In this document: positions 9,501 through 18,022 of the stretch, piece by piece
How positions within the stretch are numbered: position 1 is the first letter of the stretch
Layout of the letters: the number at the start of each line of letters is the position of its first letter
Origin: Streptomyces sp. 3214.6
GTDB taxonomy: Bacteria; Actinomycetota; Actinomycetes; Streptomycetales; Streptomycetaceae
Assembly: GCF_900129855.1 (NCBI RefSeq)
Contig: NZ_LT670819.1
Span: 6,510,001-6,574,000 of the forward strand
Reading direction: 5' to 3'
Length of the DNA stretch: 64,000 nucleotides
Translations under genes and position numbers: made by a program
The notes under the pieces: model-generated
Told to the model about the DNA's origin: nothing
What the model saw: only the letters and a program-made list of their open reading frames with translations
Database searches by the model: none

Positions 9501-10281
9501 CCGGCTGTTGTCCGAATCGGAACTGGCGGAAGTGAGCGATTCGCCACCGAAGCAGCTTGCCTACTGGCCGCTCGATGAAGCGACGAACGGCGTGTCCCCG
9601 GAGACGGGTGGCACGGAAGGGCTGGCGCTGTCCGGCGGCGCGTCCATATACCGCGTGACGGACAACGCATGCGACGAGCTCGATCCGATCTGCTCGGCGG
9701 TTCCGGCCCAGCCGATGAAGGGCGACGGACACCTTCAACTCGACGGCACGAGCGGCTTCGCCCAGCGCGGCCCGGGGCTGTTCGCCGCGCGGGGCAGCTT
9801 CGCCGTCGCGGCACGGGCACGGCTGGCCTCGCCGGTGCCGGGGAAGGACCAGACGGTGTTCTCGCTGGCTGGGACACGGGGGCAGGCGGCGGTGGTCAGG
9901 TACTCGAAGGCAGCGGAGCGCTGGCAGTTGGCGGTGACCGACCGGGACGCAAACGACGCCACGACGGTGAGTGCTTCTCTACCCAGAGATCAGCCGCCAC
10001 CGAACACGGAGAACTCCGGCGACCATCTGACGCTGGCTTACGACGCCGTCTTCGGCGAAGTGAGGCTCTACGTCAACGGAAAGCTGAGTGGTGTTCAGAC
10101 CCTATGGCCGAACTCTTGGGATTTCTCCAGCGTGAGTATCCAGGTGGGCCGATCGCTGGTCGGCGGCACCACGGGCAGTGAGAACTTCTCCGGTGCACTT
10201 GACGAAGTCAGCGCTTATCAAGGCGTCGTCGATCAAGGCCAGGCCGCGCGATTCGTCGCTGAAGCCGACACCACCTCCTAG
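6559..10281 (+). CDS. Large secreted DNRLRE / LamG-fold protein upstream of the RHS toxin
   Basis: The 1240-residue protein has a signal sequence (RRRSLARGAVVTVTAG then hydrophobic, with cleavage near AVAA). Residues about 340-520 look like the DNRLRE region common in such proteins (PLYIDPVTKTYTRSGWTMV, then a beta-rich stretch with CPRTVSALC). Residues about 540-770 are fibronectin-like. Two LamG/concanavalin-like jellyroll domains follow from about 777 (PRAAWRLDD, SFSVATWAYLPELP, HLVAVYDADQHTMRLYKGGK) and about 990 (LAYWPLDEATNG to SGALDEVSAYQGVVD). Proteins of this layout often precede RHS proteins in Streptomyces. Carbohydrate binding or surface display is inferred from the fold, not shown. 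The stop is 86 bases before the RHS start, with no terminator between, so co-transcription is likely. Confidence 0.85.
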   Translation: MRPRVGSSGVFALKRRRRSLARGAVVTVTAGAVLTAGLVGVPANGPTTPKEAVAATSASESGETAGDGKALSEEAAQTEAAASGKQVEAVNLRTERSETLANPDGTFTLREYVQPVRVFKSGKWAELDTTLVQQPGGAWTPKASTADMAISNGGDGPFATLDRAGKRMSLSWPGPNALPKPKVEGSTATFADVLPGVDLTVTADVDGFSHLLVVKTAEAAADPRMAEISLPVTTRGVTLQAQAEGGLVAMDEGSDGPVFEAAQPQMWDSAGASGASGTQRGLSSAGGKSDPARGRGEDLTEGPGEGSRVSPVKLGLRGGAMVLTPDRKLLKSATYPLYIDPVTKTYTRSGWTMVSSFNNQAEFWKFADHEGVGRCPRTVSALCASQTVDDLKRQFYAIPTGTLAGKDILQAEFAITLANAYNDTARPVVLSRVNSTGGAAIGAATNWDNQPSAKQTITSASTTARAGSCTATNQNLRFNVASAAQMAADNGWATTTFRLAASDESSYAYWNRFCGNGQLEVKYNRLPPQPSKAEMSISPGGKCVNGAGRPYVDSAPTMTAIIRDYDHNDVPGLAETLSAQFVLSKLDAATGKWTQVAEPFRVAPKTSYSDPADSQTGMAKFSARAGLTGTYSAPQTFSLQENVVYAWQVRGGDGYGWGPWSGPPPKACEFVIDKTTPAAPTVTSAEYPDDDVAHAGVGDYGTFTFTTASTDVVSYRYEFEDGTSGSVPAQSGTGRPGTLRWAPPRSGPHTLTVTAVDAAGRSGQSPGGYLFIVANGRAPRAAWRLDDQATATAAAGRAGDPSAAKGSGVTFGATNLGDRKEKIAASFDGSQGAHLSTTNPVVDTAKSFSVATWAYLPELPTRDMTLVSQDGTAEPGFMLGYDGVSQKWEFRFPASGIDSPGGWRVLDDTKAVAGLWVHLVAVYDADQHTMRLYKGGKAAAAPVQRRTSWNATGGLQMGRSLTLSGYTGHLKGSLSSVQVYDRLLSESELAEVSDSPPKQLAYWPLDEATNGVSPETGGTEGLALSGGASIYRVTDNACDELDPICSAVPAQPMKGDGHLQLDGTSGFAQRGPGLFAARGSFAVAARARLASPVPGKDQTVFSLAGTRGQAAVVRYSKAAERWQLAVTDRDANDATTVSASLPRDQPPPNTENSGDHLTLAYDAVFGEVRLYVNGKLSGVQTLWPNSWDFSSVSIQVGRSLVGGTTGSENFSGALDEVSAYQGVVDQGQAARFVAEADTTS

Positions 10282-10366
10282 CAGGACCGCAGCCGTGGTG
10301 GCGGGTCAACCGCTCCGTCACCACGGCCTCCACGCCTTGTCCATTCCGTTCTTCATGGGAGCAACC

Positions 10367-13300
10367 ATGTCCACGCCTGCGTGGTGGAGATCCCGTCCGG
10401 CGCTCTGGAACCACACAGTGCGACGCCGGGCGGCGGCCGTCCTCGGCCTGACGGTCGCGATCGGCCTGTTGCCGCAGTACGCGCCCCAAGCCGGGGCAAA
10501 AGACCGTGACCTGCCTGAACTGCAGCAGGACCGAGGCCCAGCCCGCGGCACCGACGCGAAGGCCAAGAAGCCGAAGAAGAACCCGGTCAATTCCGCCGTG
10601 GTCACCAACCCTGCGAAGGTGACCTGGCCGAACCCGGGCCGCGCCGAGACGGCGGTCTCCACCAAGCTCGTACAGGTCAAGGGCCTCCCCCTGAAGGCAG
10701 CCACCCCCACCACCTCGGGGCCGGACGAGCTGGCCGTAGAGGTCGTCGACCACAAGAAGGCGCTCGCCGCAGGCGTGGACGGCGTGCTCCTGAAGGTAGC
10801 CCGCACCGACGGAGTGGACACGGCAGGCAAGGCCAAGGTCCAACTCGACTACTCCAGCTTCGCCGAAGCGTACGGAGGCAGCTACGGCTCCCGTCTCCGC
10901 TTCGTGCAGTACCCGGAGTGCCTCCTCACGACTCCCCAGAAGGCGGAATGCTCCACTCCGCGTGAGCTGAAGAGCGCCAACTCCGCAGCGGACCAGACCC
11001 TGACGACCACGGTGGACGCGGCTCCCGACCAGACCGGCGTCACCACCCAGACCCTGAAGACGGCGTCCGCCGGCACCGCCGTCACGCTCCTCGCCGCCAC
11101 CGCAGGCAGCTCCGGCGACCAGGGCAACTACGGAGCCACCTCGCTCCAGCCCTCCTCGGAGTGGAGCGTCTCCAACTCCTCCGGCGCCTTCAACTGGTCG
11201 TACCCGATGCGGACTCCGCCGGTCCCGGGCGGACTCGCCCCTTCGGTCAGCCTCGGCTACACCTCGCAGTCCGTCGACGGTCAGACGGCGGCCACCAACT
11301 CCCAGGGCTCCTGGGTCGGCCAGGGCTTCGGCTACGAGCCCGGCTACATCGAGCGCCGCTACAAGCCGTGCTCCCAGGACGGGCAGGCCAAGGCCAACGG
11401 CGACCTGTGCTGGGCGTTCTACAACGCCACGGTCACCCTGGCCGGCGGCACCTCCGGCGAGATCGTCAAGGATGACGCCAGCGGCAAGTGGCGGCTCTCC
11501 AACGACGACAACTCGAAGATCGAGAAGCTTCCCGGCGCCACCAACGGCGACAACGACGGCGAGTACTGGCGCCTGACGACCACGGACGGCACCGAGTACT
11601 ACTTCGGCCTGGACCGCCTCCCGGGCTGGCGTGCCGACGACCCCGCGACCACGGGAACGGTGGACCCCGACCCGACGACCAACTCCACCTGGACCGTCCC
11701 CGTCTACGGCGACGACACGGACGAGCCCTGCCACGCCTCCACGTTCGAGGCCTCGTACTGCAGCCAGGCCTGGCGCTGGAACCTTTCCTACGTGAAGGAC
11801 CCCCGCGGAAACGTGATGTCCTTCTACTACGGCAAGGAGATCAACTACTACTCGCAGAACCTGAAGTACACGGAGAACGGCAAGCCGTACGTCCGAGGCG
11901 GCTACCTCGCTCGCGCGGACTACGGACAGCGCGACGGTCAGGCGTACACGACCGCGGCCCCGGCCCGCGTGGTCTTCACGACGGACGAGCGCTGCCTCAA
12001 TGCCGCCGCCGACTGCGAGCCCGGCGACCTGACAGACGCCACGGCCACCCGCTGGCCCGACGTCCCGTGGGACCAGAACTGCGCGGTCAACACGAAGTGT
12101 GAGGGCAAGAACTCCCCGACCTTCTGGACGCGCAAGAAGCTGTCGTCCGTCACGACGCAGATCCGGTCCGGTTCCAGCTACTCCGACGTGGACCGCTGGA
12201 AGCTGACCCACGTCTTCACCGACAACGGCGACGGCTCGAAGTCCCTGTGGCTGAACAACATCGACCATGAGGGCCGGGTCGGCACGGCGACGTCGATGCC
12301 GTCCATCGAGCTGTACGGCAGACAGTTGCCGAACCGCATCGACATCGCGGGCGACAACATCCAGGCGATGAACCGGTTCCGCCTGTCCGGCGTGCTCAAC
12401 GAGTCGGGCGGCCAGCTCAGCGTCGTCTACGCACCCGCCGACTGCTCGGCCTCCTCGTTGCCGAAGCCGGGCGAGTCCACCAAACGCTGTTACCCGGTGA
12501 AGTGGAACCCGCCGGGCGTCGAGGAGCCGATCACCGACTGGTTCCACAAGTACGTCGTCAGCACGGTCACCCAGACCGACCTGGTCGGCGGCACCCCAGA
12601 CATGGCCACGTCGTACGACTACATCGGCGACGCCGGCTGGCGGAAGTCCCGCGCGGACGGCATCACCGAGTCGAAGTACCTGACGTGGGGTGACTGGCGG
12701 GGCTACGCCAAGGTACGCGTGACGGGCTCGCAAGGGGGCGTCGCCGCGGCGAACAACACCCGTACTGAGCACACCTTCTTCCGCGGCCTCAACGGTGACA
12801 CGACGTCGGCGGGCGGCACGCGCACCGAGACGCTGAAGGACTCGGCCGGCACCACATACACGGACGCGGACTACCTCTCCGGCTTCGAGCTGGAGACGAC
12901 TACCTACAACGGCTCCTTCAGCGCGGACGCGATCGTCTCCAAGAGCATCAGCACCCCCTGGACCCAGCGCACCGGCTTCCGCAAGCAGGACTGGGGCACG
13001 ACCGAGTCCTGGTACCTGCGCCCGAAGGACACCAACAGCTACACGGCGCTGGAGGGCTACACCGCGCAGAGCCCCAAGTGGCGGGTGACGAAGAGCACCA
13101 ACACCTACGACACCGTCACGGGCCGGGCGACCAAGGTCGACGATTTCGGAGTCGACGGCGACGCCACGGACAACCAGTGCACGCTCACGTATTACGCGGA
13201 CAACGCCGGCAAGAACATGCTGGCGTTCCCTTACCGGGTGCACACCACGGCGACCACCTGCTCCGACACCGCCAACCACGGCAAGGAAACACTCTCCGAC

Positions 13301-16300
13301 GACCTCACCTTCTACGACGGCCAGGCCCTCGGCGCCGGCCCGACGAAGGGCGACACGACAAAGGTCCAGCGCCTCGCCTCCTTGACGGCCGACAACACCC
13401 CTGTCTACGAGACGATCACCGACCTCGCCCCCGCCGACTTCGACGCCTACGGCCGCCCGCTGAAGGTGAAGGACGCTGCGGGCACCGAGACCTCGATGGT
13501 CTACACGGACACAGGCGGCCTGGCCACCAGGAAGGTCGAGACGAACACGCTGGGCTGGCAGACCATTACCGACTACAACCCGGCCTGGGGCAGTCCGACA
13601 GGCCAGACCGACCCCAACCTCAAGCGCACCGACTTCGACTACGACGGCTTGGGCCGCCTCACCAGCGTCTATCTCCCGGACCTGCCGAAGGCGAACTCCG
13701 ATCCGAGCATCAAGTACGCGTACACCGTCCGTAAGAACGCGCCGTCCGTCGTGACGACACAAAAGGTTCAGGTGGGCGGCGGATACACGATTCCCGAGTA
13801 CACGCTCTACGACGGGAACCTGCGTCCGATCCAGGTCCAGACGGAGGGCCCGAACAGCGGCCGCATGATCGCGGACACGTTCTACGACGGTCTCGGCCGT
13901 GTGGTGAAGACCAACGCCGACTACTACACGACCGGCGCCCCCAGCGGCACGCCCTTCGCTGTGGTCAACGGTGACGTGGACACCCAGAACCTGACGCAGT
14001 ACGACGGCGCGGGCCGTAAGACGGCCGACATCTTCGCGGTGGCCGGCGACGAGAGATGGCGGACCACATACGCCTACGGCGGTGACCGTGTCCATACTGA
14101 CCCGCCGAACGGCCAGATGCCGACCACAGCGATCACCGACGGCCGTGACCACACGGTGGAGATGCGCCAGTACAAGGGCAGCTCTCCCTTGCCCACCGGC
14201 ACCTCGGCGGACTACGTCTCCACCAAGTACACGTACAACAAGGCCGGCCTGCTGGAGACAGTGAAGGACGGCAGCGGAAACCTCTGGTCCTACGGCTACG
14301 ACAAGCGTGGCCGCAAGATCAGTGCCGACGACCCCGACACGGGCCACACCGACTTCGCCTACGACGTCCTGGACCGGCTGACGTCGGCGACGGACTCACG
14401 AGGCAAGAAGACGTCCACGGTCTACGACAAGCTCGGTCGCACCACGGCCACGTGGGAGGGCGAGCCGACCACCGGCAAGCAGCTGAGCGCCTTCAGCTAC
14501 GACGCGGTGGCGAAGGGACAGCCCTACGGCACCTACACCTACGTGAATGGCACGGTCTACGCCGCCAGACTGGTCACCGAGCTCGACACCTCCTACCAGC
14601 CCTTGACCATTCGCTATTCCGTGTCCAAGACGGCCGAACCGGAGCTGGGCGGCGCCTACGACTACAAGACGGTCTACAACACTGACGGAACCGTCCAGTC
14701 CACGACGATTCCGGCGGCGGGAGGGCTGTTGTCGGAGGGTCTGTTCCCCAAGTACGACGGGCTGCAGCGCCAGACCGCACTCGAAAGTTCCTACGGTTCT
14801 AAGCTCGACGCCAACCCGATCGTCAACCTGGCCAGCTACTCCAACACCAGCCAGTTGAAGCAACTGGAACTGAACAGCAACACCGATGGCGCCAAGAAGA
14901 CCCGGCTCACCTACGGATACGAGCGCGGCACCAATCGGCTGACGAGCTCCCGAGTGGACAGCGAAGGCGCCACGGCGGTCACCTACGACGCCCGCTACAC
15001 CTACGACCAGGTCGGCAACGTCACCTCCATCACGGACAACCCCACCGGCGGCCAGACGGACGCCCAGTGCTTCCAGTACGACTACCAGCGCCGGATGACC
15101 CAGGCGTGGACCAGTACGACGACGCCGGACAGCGCGATCGGCACGGGCACGACGAACGCGGCCTGCACCGCGACGCCGTCGGCGGCCACCGTCGGCGGCC
15201 CGGCCCCGTACTGGCGCTCGTACGAGTTCGACGACGTGACGGGCAACCGCAAGAAGGAGACGGCCCACGGTTTCGGCACGGCCGCCACACCGGACGTCAC
15301 CCGCACCTACTCCTACGGCGACGCCGACCAGGACGGCACGACGGGCGAAGCCGGCGACGGTGGCCCGCACGCCCTGACCAAGGTCGAGACGCTCACTCCG
15401 GCCTACCAGGGCAACCCACAGGTCAAGTCCCAGGACACGTACAAGTACGACAGCGCGGGCAACACGACCACGCGTGTCCTGAGCGGCAACACCCAGACCC
15501 TGGACTGGAATTCGCAGGGCAAGCTCTCCAAGGTCACCGGCGCCAAGTCGACGGACTACGTGTACGACGCGTCGGGCGAGCGCCTGCTGCGCAACGTCGG
15601 CGGCGAGAAGACGCTGTACCTGCCCGGCATGGAACTGAGCCTCAACCCGACGACGAAGGCGGTCACCGCCACCCGCTACTACACCTTCGGCGGCGCCACT
15701 GTCGCCATGCGCACAGCAAGTGGCGTTCAGTTCCTGGCCGGCGACCCGCACGGCACGGCCGAGATAGCGGTCAACGCGACCACGGGCGAGATCACTCGCC
15801 GCCGCATGGACCCGTACGGCAACGAGCGCGGCAACGACGGCAAGACCTGGGTCAACGACAAGGGCTTCCTGGGCAAGACGGTCGACGAGTCAACCGGCCT
15901 GGTCAACGTCGGCGCCCGCGAGTACGAACCGGAGAACGGCAGGTTCATCTCGGTCGACCCGATCATCGACTACTCCGACCCACAGCAGATGAACGGGTAC
16001 GTCTACGCCAACAGCAACCCCGTCAGCGGCAGCGACCCGAGCGGCACGATGTCCTGCGCCTCACCGGAGGAGTGCGGCGGCGGTGTGCAGTACGGCGTCA
16101 GCACACCAAGCAAGTCGCTTGAGCCGCTCAACTCTAAGAAGTGGGGCTGCAACGGCTGCACCGGTGAGTCGCCGGCCGCGCGCGCTGCGACAAGGGCGAG
16201 GGCGAGCGCCAACGAGGCCAAGCAGCGCGCAGCGGACATCGCCGGCGAACTCGCCGACATCGCGATGGAAGAACTCGGCATCAAGGACGCCCTGGACTGC

Positions 16301-17359
16301 TTCACCACGGGCAACCTGGGCGCCTGCGGCGCCACCGTTTTCAACGTCGCCAGCAGCTTCGCCGGCGGCCTGGCAGGCAAGCTGGCGAAGAAGTACGGGC
16401 TGCCCTGGAAGTGGGACAAGGCAGTTGCGCTCGGAAAGCGGATCTGGGGCCTGGTCAAGAAGCTCGGCAATGCGGTCACGGATTGGTTCAAGGCCAACAA
16501 GCTGGCGAAGCGGGCTGAGGAGGCGGCTGAATCGGCACTGGAAGCCGGACCGACCTGTAACAGCTTCGTGCCGAAGACGAAAGTCCTGATGGCTGACGGA
16601 AGTCAGAAGTCGATCGAGGACATCGACATCGGCGACCGCGTGGTCGCGACCGACCCGGAAACGGGCAAGACCGAGTTCCAGACGGTCACGGCGAAGATCA
16701 AGGGCACGGGTACGAAGCACCTGGTCAAGGTCACCATCGACACCGACGGGGCCAAGGGCACCAAGACCGCCTCCGTCACCGCGACTGACGGCCACCCCTT
16801 CTGGGTCCCTGAACTGCGCGAGTGGATTGGCGCAACGGACCTCCAGCCGGGTGAGTGGCTCCGCACGTCGGCCGGCACGCTCGTCCAAATCACCGCAGTC
16901 CAACGCTGGACCCAGCAGTCGGTCGTTCACAACCTGACCGTCAGCGACCTGCACACGTACTATGTGCTGGCGGGCGAGACTCCGGTACTCGTTCACAACA
17001 GCAACTGCCCTCTGTACACGGTGGGCGGGCCGAGGGTTCGCCCGGGGAAAGATATCGATGTGGATGCGGATGGCTTCGTCAATGGGCCTACTGCTGAGCA
17101 ACTGAAATCTCTGGATGTGCAGGGGCTCTCGACGTTTGATTCGGTGGAGAACGCCAGCCGTATCGGACTGAAGGGGCAGGTTCGCACCCCTACGGGGCCA
17201 CTTCCCGACGGGTTGGGTGTTATCGCCGACGGTAGAGGGGTCGGAGGTCCGCGCGCACTTGGTCACCACACCATCTACCCAACGCGTCGCATGTCGTTCG
17301 ACGAGTACGTAGGGCTCATCCAAGGGATGAACTGGCAGAACATAGGAAAGAAGCTGTGA
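10367..17359 (+). CDS. RHS-repeat polymorphic toxin with Hint domain and unassigned C-terminal tip
   Basis: The 2330-residue secreted protein starts at the ATG at 10367 (MSTPAWWRSRPALW) with GGGAG six bases upstream. The longer open frame from 10178 overlaps the previous gene. A signal segment (RRRAAAVLGLTVAIGLLPQY) is followed by an SpvB-like region (GQGFGYEPGYIERRYKPC, about residue 320). YD/RHS repeats run from about 1090 to 1850 (DFDYDGLGRLTSVYLPD, YDKRGRKISADDPDTGHTDF). The RHS-associated core ends at VGAREYEPENGRFISVDPI and GYVYANSNPVSGSDPSG. A Hint autoprotease domain spans about 2064-2210, from CNSFVPKTKVLMADGSQKSI, through GHPFWVP, to HTYYVLAGETPVLVHN. The last roughly 120 residues (from SNCPLYTVGGPRVRPGKDID to MNWQNIGKKL) form the toxin tip, with a GHHTIYPTRRM segment. 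I cannot assign its activity. The 4-base overlap with the next gene supports a toxin-immunity pair. Confidence 0.93.
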   Translation: MSTPAWWRSRPALWNHTVRRRAAAVLGLTVAIGLLPQYAPQAGAKDRDLPELQQDRGPARGTDAKAKKPKKNPVNSAVVTNPAKVTWPNPGRAETAVSTKLVQVKGLPLKAATPTTSGPDELAVEVVDHKKALAAGVDGVLLKVARTDGVDTAGKAKVQLDYSSFAEAYGGSYGSRLRFVQYPECLLTTPQKAECSTPRELKSANSAADQTLTTTVDAAPDQTGVTTQTLKTASAGTAVTLLAATAGSSGDQGNYGATSLQPSSEWSVSNSSGAFNWSYPMRTPPVPGGLAPSVSLGYTSQSVDGQTAATNSQGSWVGQGFGYEPGYIERRYKPCSQDGQAKANGDLCWAFYNATVTLAGGTSGEIVKDDASGKWRLSNDDNSKIEKLPGATNGDNDGEYWRLTTTDGTEYYFGLDRLPGWRADDPATTGTVDPDPTTNSTWTVPVYGDDTDEPCHASTFEASYCSQAWRWNLSYVKDPRGNVMSFYYGKEINYYSQNLKYTENGKPYVRGGYLARADYGQRDGQAYTTAAPARVVFTTDERCLNAAADCEPGDLTDATATRWPDVPWDQNCAVNTKCEGKNSPTFWTRKKLSSVTTQIRSGSSYSDVDRWKLTHVFTDNGDGSKSLWLNNIDHEGRVGTATSMPSIELYGRQLPNRIDIAGDNIQAMNRFRLSGVLNESGGQLSVVYAPADCSASSLPKPGESTKRCYPVKWNPPGVEEPITDWFHKYVVSTVTQTDLVGGTPDMATSYDYIGDAGWRKSRADGITESKYLTWGDWRGYAKVRVTGSQGGVAAANNTRTEHTFFRGLNGDTTSAGGTRTETLKDSAGTTYTDADYLSGFELETTTYNGSFSADAIVSKSISTPWTQRTGFRKQDWGTTESWYLRPKDTNSYTALEGYTAQSPKWRVTKSTNTYDTVTGRATKVDDFGVDGDATDNQCTLTYYADNAGKNMLAFPYRVHTTATTCSDTANHGKETLSDDLTFYDGQALGAGPTKGDTTKVQRLASLTADNTPVYETITDLAPADFDAYGRPLKVKDAAGTETSMVYTDTGGLATRKVETNTLGWQTITDYNPAWGSPTGQTDPNLKRTDFDYDGLGRLTSVYLPDLPKANSDPSIKYAYTVRKNAPSVVTTQKVQVGGGYTIPEYTLYDGNLRPIQVQTEGPNSGRMIADTFYDGLGRVVKTNADYYTTGAPSGTPFAVVNGDVDTQNLTQYDGAGRKTADIFAVAGDERWRTTYAYGGDRVHTDPPNGQMPTTAITDGRDHTVEMRQYKGSSPLPTGTSADYVSTKYTYNKAGLLETVKDGSGNLWSYGYDKRGRKISADDPDTGHTDFAYDVLDRLTSATDSRGKKTSTVYDKLGRTTATWEGEPTTGKQLSAFSYDAVAKGQPYGTYTYVNGTVYAARLVTELDTSYQPLTIRYSVSKTAEPELGGAYDYKTVYNTDGTVQSTTIPAAGGLLSEGLFPKYDGLQRQTALESSYGSKLDANPIVNLASYSNTSQLKQLELNSNTDGAKKTRLTYGYERGTNRLTSSRVDSEGATAVTYDARYTYDQVGNVTSITDNPTGGQTDAQCFQYDYQRRMTQAWTSTTTPDSAIGTGTTNAACTATPSAATVGGPAPYWRSYEFDDVTGNRKKETAHGFGTAATPDVTRTYSYGDADQDGTTGEAGDGGPHALTKVETLTPAYQGNPQVKSQDTYKYDSAGNTTTRVLSGNTQTLDWNSQGKLSKVTGAKSTDYVYDASGERLLRNVGGEKTLYLPGMELSLNPTTKAVTATRYYTFGGATVAMRTASGVQFLAGDPHGTAEIAVNATTGEITRRRMDPYGNERGNDGKTWVNDKGFLGKTVDESTGLVNVGAREYEPENGRFISVDPIIDYSDPQQMNGYVYANSNPVSGSDPSGTMSCASPEECGGGVQYGVSTPSKSLEPLNSKKWGCNGCTGESPAARAATRARASANEAKQRAADIAGELADIAMEELGIKDALDCFTTGNLGACGATVFNVASSFAGGLAGKLAKKYGLPWKWDKAVALGKRIWGLVKKLGNAVTDWFKANKLAKRAEEAAESALEAGPTCNSFVPKTKVLMADGSQKSIEDIDIGDRVVATDPETGKTEFQTVTAKIKGTGTKHLVKVTIDTDGAKGTKTASVTATDGHPFWVPELREWIGATDLQPGEWLRTSAGTLVQITAVQRWTQQSVVHNLTVSDLHTYYVLAGETPVLVHNSNCPLYTVGGPRVRPGKDIDVDADGFVNGPTAEQLKSLDVQGLSTFDSVENASRIGLKGQVRTPTGPLPDGLGVIADGRGVGGPRALGHHTIYPTRRMSFDEYVGLIQGMNWQNIGKKL
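16951..16976 (+). repeat. Hint 3'-end homology block, parental copy inside the RHS gene
   Basis: These 26 bases encode the HTYYVLAG part of the Hint C-terminus. They recur without change at 27607-27632, and their right part (16963-16980, 18 bases) recurs at 28535-28552. Both other copies begin displaced toxin tips, so this is the upstream crossover block of the cassette array. Confidence 0.9.
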
Positions 17360-17853
17360 GTCCAGAAAGAGATGACCTGGGGATGGAGAAATGGCGTGCC
17401 TTGGTGGCAGCCGAACAAGAGGTCGCTCGATGTCGCGCCGAGGTGAACCAGTTGCCCTCGCGCGTGGACTTGCTGGCGAAGGCACTTTCAAGCAGTTCGG
17501 CGTGGGATCGGTCTTCCGCTCTGGATTTCCTCCACCTCTTCCCTGAGGACGTTCCGAAGCTGCTCGATCTGCTGGTTGACCTTTCCTTGTCGACTGGGTG
17601 GGCGCTGCCCGCCCGTGAGGCGATCCGGACAGCTCGGAAAGAAATTAATCCATCGAAATTCGCGCGGGTAGCGCTGGAGTGCCTATCTGACGGTGAAGTC
17701 GAAGACTATCTCAGGCTGGCTGACCTGCTGGCCGAGGTTGAAGCGTGGGAAGCTCTGAGTGCCGTGATCGGCAAAGCTGCCGAGAGTAGCGACGCTGAAA
17801 TCCGGGAAGTTTCTCGCAGTTTCACTGAAAGTCACGGGGGCATGCTGCCTTGA
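17356..17853 (+). CDS. Candidate immunity protein to the RHS toxin tip (all-alpha, HEAT-like)
   Basis: The 165-residue protein starts at a GTG whose last two bases lie in the toxin stop codon (GTGA overlap), so translation is coupled. The sequence has no signal peptide and is helix-rich with repeating hydrophobic spacing: SSAWDRSSALDFLHLF, DVPKLLDLLVDLSLSTGWAL, EVEDYLRLADLLAEVEAWEA, SAVIGKAAESSDAEIREVSR. This resembles a short alpha-solenoid, a fold common among immunity proteins. I do not recognise a named family. The role as cognate antitoxin is inferred from position and overlap. GC content is lower than in the RHS gene, which suggests that tip and immunity gene arrived together. A strong terminator follows at 17957. 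Confidence 0.7.
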   Translation: MSPERDDLGMEKWRALVAAEQEVARCRAEVNQLPSRVDLLAKALSSSSAWDRSSALDFLHLFPEDVPKLLDLLVDLSLSTGWALPAREAIRTARKEINPSKFARVALECLSDGEVEDYLRLADLLAEVEAWEALSAVIGKAAESSDAEIREVSRSFTESHGGMLP

Positions 17854-17956
17854 TTGGCGAGTAGCCTTCGTTGGTGAAAATGGGCCGAGTCCCGTGTTCG
17901 CCGAATTTCCGCCCTGCTGAAATTCGGGTCTATGACGGGTGTAGGTCTGCAAACCC

Positions 17957-17989
17957 GAAGCCCCGTCAGGTGCGTCCTGGCGGGGCTTC
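17957..17989 (+). terminator. Terminator closing the active RHS toxin-immunity unit (module terminator copy 1)
   Basis: GAAGCCCCGtCAGG, loop tgcgt, CCTGgCGGGGCTTC form a nearly perfect 14-bp stem. Almost the same hairpin occurs at 28442-28474 and 29436-29468, each time behind a toxin-immunity pair, so it also acts as the downstream homology block of the cassettes. Confidence 0.85.
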
Positions 17990-17998
17990 GGCACGTGG

Positions 17999-18021
17999 TG
18001 ACGGCAGTAGTTGACGGCAAC
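17999..18021. repeat. Left attachment-site repeat of the AICE (attL)
   Basis: The site reads TGACGGCAGTAG-T-TGACGGCAAC and recurs at 27495-27517 with C instead of T at position 13. It touches the 3' end of the integrase gene (stop at 18023-18025), the usual place of attP in these elements. Internally TGACGGCA is repeated 13 bases apart, a possible pair of integrase arm or core sites. Confidence 0.75.
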
Positions 18022-18022
18022 G

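Noticed and set aside
10208..14347. 1379-codon open frame on the minus strand opposite the RHS gene
   Set aside because: It is a high-GC shadow: Arg/Val/Ala/Gly-rich with no domain, lying fully opposite a gene with clear RHS repeats. The same holds for the long minus-strand frames at 6580-9738 and 58733-61576.
16556..16999. Possible intein
   Set aside because: The Hint domain lies near the end of an RHS protein with no extein sequence rejoining behind it. It is the self-cleaving Hint of polymorphic toxins.
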